Positions 8,446-15,250 of a stretch of 64,000 nt of DNA are shown one piece after another. The notes under the pieces were generated by a model. The model was given only the letters and a program-made list of their open reading frames with translations, had not been told where the DNA came from and did not search any database. Source of the stretch: Nonlabens arenilitoris (GTDB lineage Bacteria > Bacteroidota > Bacteroidia > Flavobacteriales > Flavobacteriaceae); assembly GCF_002954765.1 (NCBI RefSeq), contig NZ_MTPW01000001.1:124001-188000 (forward strand). The letters run 5' to 3'. The first letter of the stretch is position 1, and each line of letters begins with the position of its first letter. A program made the position numbers and the translations under genes.

Positions 8446-10917
8446 ATGATCAAAAAACTACTCTTCATTTTAATAGGATGTATTGCCAACAGTGTATTTG
8501 CCCAATGCCCTACTAGTTTAATTGTTTTAGAAACACAGGCAGATGTAGATGCTTTTCAATCCACATACCCTAACTGCACTCAAATATTAAATGGCTTGCA
8601 AATAGGTCCTGCGACTGGAAGTTCAGATATTAATAATCTTAATAATTTACAAGGATTAGTGCAACTAGATGGTGGATTAAACATCTTAAACAATCCGTTA
8701 CTAAATGATCTTACTGCTTTTTCAACACTTACACAACTAGAAGATATTTACTTATTTAATAATCCAGGCATCACAAGCTTTAACGGCTTTCAAGGAATAA
8801 CGAGTGTTAATGATATTAAACTAGAACAATCTTTTGTAACAGATTTTAGTGGTTTATCAAATATTGATGACGTTCATAAACTATGGATTGTTGATGATAC
8901 GGTTCTCAACGATCTATCTGGATTAAATCAATTAGTTATTCTTAATTTTCTTGAATTAGATAACACTCGTTTAACTAGTATCAACTCCTTTGACCTAGTG
9001 GATCAAGTAGAATGGATGATTATTAAAGATAATGACTTCCTGACTTCTATAGACGGTTTTGGCACAATGACAATGGTTGATAATCTATCCATATTACGTA
9101 ATTCGCAACTATCAACGATATCACAATCTTTTCAATCATTAAGGCATATTCAAAATAACTTGATTATTAAAGGTAACACCAATCTAAGTGATATAAGTGG
9201 CTTTAGTTCTATTCAGACTGTTGATACCATTCAATTAGACCAAATGATAGGATCTCAAGATTTATCATTTTTCAACACCATCATACAATTAAGAATATTG
9301 CGTGTGACTCGAGTAGACTCTATCACTAGTCTAAATGGATTACAAAACGCTCTCACCTTGACCTACATCAGTATTGAAAACAATCCATTATTATCTGATA
9401 TTAACGCTATAGGTGGTAGTGATGCTAATTTTTTAACAGGCATGCGTATTATAGGAAATCCGTTGCTAGCCATTTGTGATATTCCAGTTGTCTGTAATTA
9501 TTTGAGTGGATCTGCTTCTACTGCAACTATTAATGGAAATGCTACTGGATGTGCTTCAGAACAAGAAATAGCAAATGAATGCGAACTTAATGTAATAAGT
9601 GGTACTATCTACTATGACACTAATGGTAGTGGTGATTATTCACCAGCTACAGATGCAGTAGTTCCATATTATAAAGTATTTAGCACACACAGTACAGGAA
9701 CTAGCACTACCTTTTCTAAAGCCTATGGCGATTATTCAAACTATGTAGGTACTGGTAATATCAATACAGATGTAGAAGACTTAGCCATGTTTGCATTTAC
9801 ACCTGCAAATGGTTTTAATAACAACTTTACAGGTTACGGCAATGTAGCTAGTGGCGATTTTGAAGCACAAACTACCAATACCGTTCAAGATGTCTCTATA
9901 GATCTTATAGCAACTATTGCTACCAGACCTGGATTTACAGCTGGTTACAAGCTAATTGCGATTAATAAAGGATCTGTACCTGTGTCTGGAACTATTGAAT
10001 TACCATATAACAGTAATCTTTTCACTTATCAAACTAGTGTACCAGCAGCTAGTACAGTATCTACCGGTATGTTGAACTGGTCGTATAATTTAGGCCCATT
10101 TGAAAGATTACGTATAGATGTAGAATTTCTAGTAGCTCAACCACCTGTTTTAATAGGTGGAGAAACAGAAACATGGACAGCGACAATTAACCCAATACCT
10201 GGTGACGCAAATCCACAAGACAATGTTTTCTATTATAATAACAATATTGTTAACTCTTATGACCCTAACGATAAAACCGTTTTTGAAGGCGCAGAAATAC
10301 TACCTACAGAGTTAGATAAATATCTACATTATAGAATTCGTTTTCAAAACACAGGTACTGCTAGTGCGATAAATGTTACCGTTAAAGATACCTTATCTGA
10401 TAACCTAGACTGGGATACCTTTGAACCTATAGACATGAGTCATGATGTAGGAGAGATTCATATTAAGAACAAGAGATTCATCGACTTTGATTTTCCTAAT
10501 ATCAACTTACAAGATAGTACTACTAATGAGCCATTAAGTCACGGATATATTTATTACCGCATTAAGCCTAAACAAAATTTAGTCATTGGTGATTTTATAG
10601 ATAACACTGCTTATATATATTTTGATTTTAATGAAGCTATTATAACCAATACAGCTACAACGACCATTGTACAAACACTTTCGAATAGCGATGATAAACT
10701 ATTGAAAATTAGTCTATATCCTAATCCGGTAGCAGACATAGTTCAATTACAAACGTCAGAAAAAATTGATTTTGCTGTCATTATGAATCTTCAGGGACAG
10801 TCATTAATTGAAACTACTGATAAAGATATTAATGTAAGTAACTTAGATACTGGAGTATATTTTATTAGAGTTACTTCTGATAATAAATCTCAAGTTTTAA
10901 AATTCATTAAAAAGTAA
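8446..10917 (+). CDS. T9SS-exported leucine-rich-repeat surface protein
   Basis: 823-residue secreted protein. The signal peptide MIKKLLFILIGCIANSVFA is followed by a leucine-rich region to about residue 350 with repeated units such as LEDIYLFNNPGITSFNGF and LNFLELDNTRLTSINSF, resembling receptor L-domain/BspA-type repeats. After residue 380 comes an SdrD-like strand (GTIYYDTNGSGDYSP), then a conserved DUF7619-like domain with SYDPNDKTVFEGAEIL and YRIRFQNTGTA (about residues 600-735). The last 75 residues (ISLYPNPVADIV...TGVYFIRVTS...KFIKK) are a T9SS type A sorting domain. Likely a cell-surface binding or adhesion protein; the ligand is unknown. Monocistronic by layout. Confidence 0.9.
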   Translation: MIKKLLFILIGCIANSVFAQCPTSLIVLETQADVDAFQSTYPNCTQILNGLQIGPATGSSDINNLNNLQGLVQLDGGLNILNNPLLNDLTAFSTLTQLEDIYLFNNPGITSFNGFQGITSVNDIKLEQSFVTDFSGLSNIDDVHKLWIVDDTVLNDLSGLNQLVILNFLELDNTRLTSINSFDLVDQVEWMIIKDNDFLTSIDGFGTMTMVDNLSILRNSQLSTISQSFQSLRHIQNNLIIKGNTNLSDISGFSSIQTVDTIQLDQMIGSQDLSFFNTIIQLRILRVTRVDSITSLNGLQNALTLTYISIENNPLLSDINAIGGSDANFLTGMRIIGNPLLAICDIPVVCNYLSGSASTATINGNATGCASEQEIANECELNVISGTIYYDTNGSGDYSPATDAVVPYYKVFSTHSTGTSTTFSKAYGDYSNYVGTGNINTDVEDLAMFAFTPANGFNNNFTGYGNVASGDFEAQTTNTVQDVSIDLIATIATRPGFTAGYKLIAINKGSVPVSGTIELPYNSNLFTYQTSVPAASTVSTGMLNWSYNLGPFERLRIDVEFLVAQPPVLIGGETETWTATINPIPGDANPQDNVFYYNNNIVNSYDPNDKTVFEGAEILPTELDKYLHYRIRFQNTGTASAINVTVKDTLSDNLDWDTFEPIDMSHDVGEIHIKNKRFIDFDFPNINLQDSTTNEPLSHGYIYYRIKPKQNLVIGDFIDNTAYIYFDFNEAIITNTATTTIVQTLSNSDDKLLKISLYPNPVADIVQLQTSEKIDFAVIMNLQGQSLIETTDKDINVSNLDTGVYFIRVTSDNKSQVLKFIKK

Positions 10918-11004
10918 TTACTCCTATACTTTAACTACTTTAAACCTGCCTTACCATTTAATAAGATTAAAATATCTAACTTAAATAATGTGAGACAGGT
11001 TTAA

Positions 11005-11466
11005 TTATGCCTTCTTTTTAACAGTCCATTCAAATCTGAACTGGCTTACCTCTACTCCATCTTGATTCACACCACGTGATTCCATCCATACGGTTTGTCC
11101 TTCACCAGTGGCTACCGTTTTCTCTATCGCTTGTTGAATAGCTTTACCATCATGACAAGTGAAGGTGATAATACCGGTTGCTTTTTTAGTAAAAACAGCC
11201 TCATTACGAGCCACTAGCATTGAAACTCTAGCATCGCTTTTTTGTATAAATGACATCACTAACGCTCCTGTAGAAAGCTCGGCAGCCATCGCTTGTGTGG
11301 CAAAATACATACTCTTAAATGGATTCTGGTTGAACCATTTATGGCGCACTTTTACCGTACAAGATTCCTCACTTATAGTCTTACATCTGACACCTGCCCA
11401 CCATGCACTAGGTAGTTTTAAGAAGGTAAATGCATTTATTTTCTTTGGAGTGATCATTTTTAACAT
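11005..11466 (-). CDS. DUF4442 hot-dog-fold protein
   Basis: About 153 residues with the DUF4442 pattern: FLKLPSAWWAGVRCKTI, VRHKWFNQNPFKSMYFATQAMAAEL, then a C-terminal FRFEWTVKKK strand. The family has a PaaI/4HBT thioesterase-like fold; catalytic activity is unproven. Start: the frame opens with TTG at 11475, but that TTG is part of a TACATTTG -7 promoter element (11473-11480), so it cannot be translated. ATG 11466 or ATG 11457 (MITPKKINAF) are the plausible starts; the latter fits the family N-terminus equally well. With 11466 the mRNA would be nearly leaderless. Confidence 0.82.
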   Translation of the reverse strand: MLKMITPKKINAFTFLKLPSAWWAGVRCKTISEESCTVKVRHKWFNQNPFKSMYFATQAMAAELSTGALVMSFIQKSDARVSMLVARNEAVFTKKATGIITFTCHDGKAIQQAIEKTVATGEGQTVWMESRGVNQDGVEVSQFRFEWTVKKKA

Positions 11467-11472
11467 TTTGTA

Positions 11473-11480
11473 CAAATGTA
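11473..11480 (-). promoter_or_regulatory. -7 element TACATTTG for the DUF4442 gene
   Basis: Exact match to the Bacteroidota -7 consensus TAnnTTTG on the minus strand, 6 nt before ATG 11466. No TTG is seen 17-23 nt upstream; the region that would carry the -33 box instead holds a copy of the iterated palindrome (11503-11518). Confidence 0.6.
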
Positions 11481-11502
11481 ATCAAAAGGCGCGTTGTTGT
11501 TA

Positions 11503-11518
11503 CGCTTTCGCGAAAGCG
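11503..11518. repeat. Iterated palindrome, copy 3 (perfect, intergenic)
   Basis: CGCTTTCGCGAAAGCG between the divergent DUF4442 and DUF4870 genes, beginning 22 nt upstream of the TACATTTG element of the minus-strand gene. Confidence 0.95.
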
Positions 11519-11563
11519 AAATATAAAATATCAAACAATTTTAAAAATATATGGTACTTTGTA

Positions 11564-11595
11564 TTGCATAATACTATCTTTTAGATATATATTTG
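11564..11595 (+). promoter_or_regulatory. Promoter of the DUF4870-PadR-PspC operon
   Basis: TTG (11564-11566), 21-nt spacer, TATATTTG (11588-11595), matching the flavobacterial TTG-N17-23-TAnnTTTG consensus. The ATG is 20 nt downstream. Confidence 0.7.
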
Positions 11596-11614
11596 CATAA
11601 GAAAATAATATGCC

Positions 11615-12118
11615 ATGGAGAATACTTTACAAAATAACCATCGAAACTTAGCGACTTGTTTACACTTGTTGAGCTTTGGCAAATGGTTGTTTCCTTTAGG
11701 GAATTTCATTTTACCCATTTTATTATGGATGATGAATTCAAAAAAATCTGACTTTGTAGATCATCACGGGAAACAGGTCATCAACTTTCAATTAAGCATG
11801 ACGCTTTATTCAATAGCTCTAGCTGTTATTGCAGCTATCATACTAGTAGTTGCGTTTGCATCTGGCGGAATTGAATTTTTAGAAGGTCTAGATAGAATGG
11901 ATGGCGATGAATGGATGCATGGTGAACATATGGGGATTTTTGCTACTATGATAGGTGTAGGAATCCTTTTTGGTGGCGCACTTTTACTCATCGCTATTGT
12001 AGACTTAGTCTATACTATTAAAGGAGCGATGCAAGCAAATGATGGGGTGCTTTTTAAATACCCTTTAACGATTCCGTTTTTAAGCACAAAAACAGAATCT
12101 AATAACACAACAACATGA
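11615..12118 (+). CDS. DUF4870 membrane protein
   Basis: 167-residue inner-membrane protein with three or four hydrophobic segments. The N-terminal half has the DUF4870 pattern: LHLLSFGKWLFPLGNFILPILLW, then KKSDFVDHHGKQVINFQLS (the HHGKQxxNFQ core). The loop around residue 95 is acidic and His/Met-rich (DRMDGDEWMHGEHMG), perhaps metal-binding. Function unknown. It overlaps the PadR gene by 4 bp and is first in the operon, so it is probably the effector-side or membrane-sensing partner of the downstream regulator and PspC protein. Confidence 0.88.
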   Translation: MENTLQNNHRNLATCLHLLSFGKWLFPLGNFILPILLWMMNSKKSDFVDHHGKQVINFQLSMTLYSIALAVIAAIILVVAFASGGIEFLEGLDRMDGDEWMHGEHMGIFATMIGVGILFGGALLLIAIVDLVYTIKGAMQANDGVLFKYPLTIPFLSTKTESNNTTT

Positions 12119-12456
12119 AGATAGAAAACACAAAAGCGCAAATGCGTAAAGGAGTACTCGAGTACTGCATTCTATCCATTCTTAAGGAAGAAGATGCCTA
12201 TGTAGCAGAGATTCTCGATACTCTTAAGGATGCAAAGTTACTAGTGGTAGAAGGAACAATCTATCCATTATTAACCCGATTAAAAAATGCAGGTTTACTT
12301 AATTATAGATGGGAAGAAAGTACCAGTGGTCCACCACGTAAATATTATGGACTGACTGAAACTGGAAAGATTTTCCTTAAAGAATTATCCAGTACCTGGG
12401 ATGATCTTAAAAACGCCGTTAACCTGGTAACCACCACAAAAACAAAGAAATCATGA
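12115..12456 (+). CDS. PadR-family transcriptional regulator
   Basis: 113-residue winged-helix regulator. Typical PadR features: MRKGVLEYCILSILKEEDAYVAEI (helix 1 region), VVEGTIYPLLTRLKNAGLL (recognition helix, with the E-G-T-I-Y-P-L-L-x-R-L motif) and the wing SGPPRKYYGLTETGK. Short length with little C-terminal dimerisation helix corresponds to the PadR-s2 type. It overlaps both neighbours by 4 bp (ATGA), so expression is translationally coupled; it probably autoregulates this envelope operon, an arrangement conserved beside PspC genes in Bacteroidota. Confidence 0.93.
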   Translation: MKIENTKAQMRKGVLEYCILSILKEEDAYVAEILDTLKDAKLLVVEGTIYPLLTRLKNAGLLNYRWEESTSGPPRKYYGLTETGKIFLKELSSTWDDLKNAVNLVTTTKTKKS

Positions 12457-14210
12457 ACAAGACCATAAATATAAACCTCGCAGGGCTGTTCTTCCACATC
12501 GATGAAGATGCCTATAATAAATTACAAAAATACCTTGCCGCTGTACGTCGCTCTTTTAGTGGTATGCAAGGATCTGAAGAGATCATGGCAGATATTGAAT
12601 CTCGTGTTGCAGAACTTTTTCTAGAAAAAAGAGCTAATGAACAACAAGTCATTTCCATCACTCATGTCGAAGATGTAATTTCCATAATGGGACAGCCAGA
12701 AGATTATGAGGTAGATGAAGAAATCTTTGAAGGTGAGAGAAGATCAACTGCTCAAGAGATGAAATCACGTTTCAGCAGACCATTGTTTAGAGATACCTTA
12801 AACGGTTATATAGGTGGTGTTTGTGCTGGTCTAGGTCATTTTCTGGGTATAGACGCTATATGGGTACGCATCTTTTTTGTGGTAGTATCCTTTGTATCAT
12901 TCCCATTTAATGTACTGGCTTACATCATCTTCTGGATCGTTGCTAAAGATGCTGTTACAACAAACCAACGTCTAGCGATGATGGGTAAAGAAGTAAATAT
13001 CTCAAACATAGGTGAAAACTTTAAGTCGGGTTTTGATGATGTAGTCGATGGGCAGACCGACGCCGACTACCGAATTGTAGGTCAAAAAGGAAAGCGTGGA
13101 ACCGTACGTTTCTTTAGTTTTTTAGGACGATTTATTAAAGGTATTTTTAAAGCTATAGCTAAAATCATAGGACTGTTTATGTTCCTACTAGGTGCTACAG
13201 GTTTAATTGCATTATTCTTTAGTTTGATAGGTATAGGTACAGCACAATTACAAAGTGATGATTTTATGTTACTTATGAATATGAGCATACCTTCTAACCT
13301 GTCTACATGGTGGATTTATTTAACTGCCTTTTTCTTAATAGGAATTCCATTCTTTATTATTGCTGTTTTAGGATTGCGATTGTTAGTATCTAATCTAGCT
13401 TCCATAGGTCGAACGGCCAAGGTAATTATAGGATTACTTTGGGTAGCATCTGTAATTGGATTGTGTGTGATTATCGCTACCATAGGAACATCTCAAGCTT
13501 TTGATGGGAACGTAAACAGCTTAGAAAAATTCCCTGTAAATAAAGAGAAAGTATTCCAACTTAACATGGAAGATAGCACTCTAGAAGGCTACGATAATAT
13601 CTATGTGAATGGTTCTCATTTTAGTATAGGAGAATTTGATGGTGCTAAAGAAATACGTTTAATGGGTATTAAAACGGCGATTGCTGCTACTACTGATAGC
13701 GTTGCATCTATAAACGTTAGATTTAAGGCTAAAGGTTCATCTATTCAAGAGGCTAAAGAAAAAGCTTCACAAATAGAATATAATTATGTGATTACAGATT
13801 CTATCATTACACTAGATGATTTCTTTAAAATTAACAGTGGTAGTCTTAATAACCACAAGATTGAAATCATTGTAAATCTTCCCGAAGGAACTAAAGCTAG
13901 AATGAATGATGAGTTTGCAAACCATTATAGAGATTACATTAGTAATGATGCTTTCTCTCTAGGTAGTAATGACTCTTACACTTATCAAGTAAAAGATGGC
14001 AAAGCAGTATGCCTAGACTGTCCTGTTGTAGAAGAAAGAAAAGATGACGTTGAAAAAGATGAAATCAATTCTTCATCTAACTCAACAGATGATAATGAGT
14101 GGAAATATGAAGAGGACGAAGACGAGGAAAATGAAAGAGCTGAAACCACTACTATTAAAACATCGATAGACTTAGGACCTATAGAAATAGAAACAGAAGA
14201 AAGTTTCTAA
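12453..14210 (+). CDS. PspC-domain membrane protein
   Basis: 585-residue envelope protein. An N-terminal soluble region (about 1-110) includes VRRSFSGMQGSEEIMADIESRVAELF and FEGERRS. The PspC domain follows (about 112-170: RPLFRDTLNGYIGGVCAGLGHFLGIDAIWVRIFFVV), then several further transmembrane segments (about 220-350) and an extracytoplasmic C-terminal domain with short beta strands (YDNIYVNGSHFSIGEFDGAKEIRL) and a highly acidic tail. PspC proteins act in phage-shock/envelope stress. Last gene of the DUF4870 - PadR - PspC operon; the GIN-domain gene downstream has its own promoter. Confidence 0.92.
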   Translation: MNKTININLAGLFFHIDEDAYNKLQKYLAAVRRSFSGMQGSEEIMADIESRVAELFLEKRANEQQVISITHVEDVISIMGQPEDYEVDEEIFEGERRSTAQEMKSRFSRPLFRDTLNGYIGGVCAGLGHFLGIDAIWVRIFFVVVSFVSFPFNVLAYIIFWIVAKDAVTTNQRLAMMGKEVNISNIGENFKSGFDDVVDGQTDADYRIVGQKGKRGTVRFFSFLGRFIKGIFKAIAKIIGLFMFLLGATGLIALFFSLIGIGTAQLQSDDFMLLMNMSIPSNLSTWWIYLTAFFLIGIPFFIIAVLGLRLLVSNLASIGRTAKVIIGLLWVASVIGLCVIIATIGTSQAFDGNVNSLEKFPVNKEKVFQLNMEDSTLEGYDNIYVNGSHFSIGEFDGAKEIRLMGIKTAIAATTDSVASINVRFKAKGSSIQEAKEKASQIEYNYVITDSIITLDDFFKINSGSLNNHKIEIIVNLPEGTKARMNDEFANHYRDYISNDAFSLGSNDSYTYQVKDGKAVCLDCPVVEERKDDVEKDEINSSSNSTDDNEWKYEEDEDEENERAETTTIKTSIDLGPIEIETEESF

Positions 14211-14262
14211 TATAAAGATTCATGTGATGTCAACTGTATTTTAAGAGATTCTTGTTGACTAG

Positions 14263-14297
14263 AAAACCGCTTCATTCATTTGGAGCGGTTTTTGTTT
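14263..14297 (+). terminator. Terminator after the PspC operon
   Basis: Stem AAAACCGCTT / GGAGCGGTTTT (outer pairs; one bulge) with a short loop, followed by T-rich sequence. It lies between the PspC gene and the GIN-domain gene. Confidence 0.7.
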
Positions 14298-14305
14298 TAC
14301 CTTTG
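14298..14305 (+). promoter_or_regulatory. -7 element TACCTTTG for the GIN-domain gene
   Basis: Exact TAnnTTTG match 20 nt before the ATG and immediately after the terminator. A TTTG at 14279-14282 is 15 nt upstream, a shorter spacer than usual. Confidence 0.55.
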
Positions 14306-14325
14306 TTAAACAAATTATTTAAATA

Positions 14326-15144
14326 ATGAAAAAATTATTACTAGCAATCATGATTCTTACAGCCGCTGTTTCTCAAGCACAAGAAAAGGTAAAAGGAAAT
14401 CGCGAACCTAGCACTGTTATTACAGATGTTGATCCATTTACTATTATTGAAATAGGTGGTGATTATGAAGTAGCAATCGTAGAAGGTGTGGTACCTCAAG
14501 TAGAAATTACCACAGATTCAAATTTACATCAGTTTTTAGAAGTTGCTGTAGTTGATGGTAATTTAAGTATTAGCTCTACCGCAAACATACGTTCTAAAAA
14601 AGAGATGACGATACGCTTAATTTATCCTGCTGGACTAACTAAAATCGTTGCTAAAGAAAAGGCAGAGATAAGCGCTATCACTGAACTAAAAATGGACAAG
14701 TTAGAAATTGAAGTACGTGATGATGCAAAATTATTTCTAACCGCAAACATTAGTAATTTAACTCTCAATCTAAAAGGAGACTCTAGATCTGAGTTGAATT
14801 TAAGAGGTAACGATGCTAAAATTAATTTTGACGATAAGGCTAATGTAAAGGCATTGCTAAAATTCCAAGATTTAAACCTAACGATGAAAGGTCGCACTGT
14901 AGCAAAATTAGAAGGTGATGTAAAATCAGGAACCTTATTATTAGAAAACAAGGCGAGCTTTCAAGGCGACAACCTAGTATTTAACAACTTAAATATGAAA
15001 GCCTCTCAAAATACCAATTGTGAGGTAAATGTAAAAGATGAATTAACTCTAGCTGCCAGCGATAGTTCTAAAGTAGAACTATTCAATTCACCTAAAGTCA
15101 TTTTAGAAAAATTTACAGGAAAAACGCAATTGATAAAAAAATAA
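14326..15144 (+). CDS. GIN-domain (head GIN/DUF2807) exported protein
   Basis: 272-residue secreted protein. Signal peptide MKKLLLAIMILTAAVSQAQ, then a DUF2807 putative auto-transporter adhesin-like head GIN domain: DPFTIIEIGGDYEVAIVEG near residue 38, NLSISSTANIRSKKEMTIRLIYP, and many short repeated strands (SRSELNLRGNDAKINFDDKA, LEGDVKSGTLLLENKA) that suggest a right-handed beta-helix. Function unknown; such proteins usually occur beside PspC genes, as here. The final residues include the strand KVELFNSPKVILEKFTGK. Confidence 0.88.
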   Translation: MKKLLLAIMILTAAVSQAQEKVKGNREPSTVITDVDPFTIIEIGGDYEVAIVEGVVPQVEITTDSNLHQFLEVAVVDGNLSISSTANIRSKKEMTIRLIYPAGLTKIVAKEKAEISAITELKMDKLEIEVRDDAKLFLTANISNLTLNLKGDSRSELNLRGNDAKINFDDKANVKALLKFQDLNLTMKGRTVAKLEGDVKSGTLLLENKASFQGDNLVFNNLNMKASQNTNCEVNVKDELTLAASDSSKVELFNSPKVILEKFTGKTQLIKK

Positions 15145-15197
15145 ACGTTGATTGCATTTGTTGGCCTGAATAGTCAACATCTCAATTCTAATTAAAT

Positions 15198-15227
15198 AAA
15201 AAAAGCCTCGCGATGCGAGGCTTTTTT
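15198..15227. terminator. Terminator, left member of an identical pair
   Basis: Perfect stem GCCTCGC / GCGAGGC with loop GAT, flanked by A7 and T6, so usable in both directions. It separates the GIN gene and the end of the M43 protease gene. The same 30-nt sequence recurs at 18282-18312. Confidence 0.9.
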
Positions 15228-15250
15228 ATGATTTTGACGTACAAAAAGAC

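Noticed and set aside
10930..11003. Inverted repeat AAACCTG...CAGGTTT as a terminator
   Set aside because: Arms match imperfectly (about 11 of 13), the loop is over 30 nt and no T-run follows on the plus strand.
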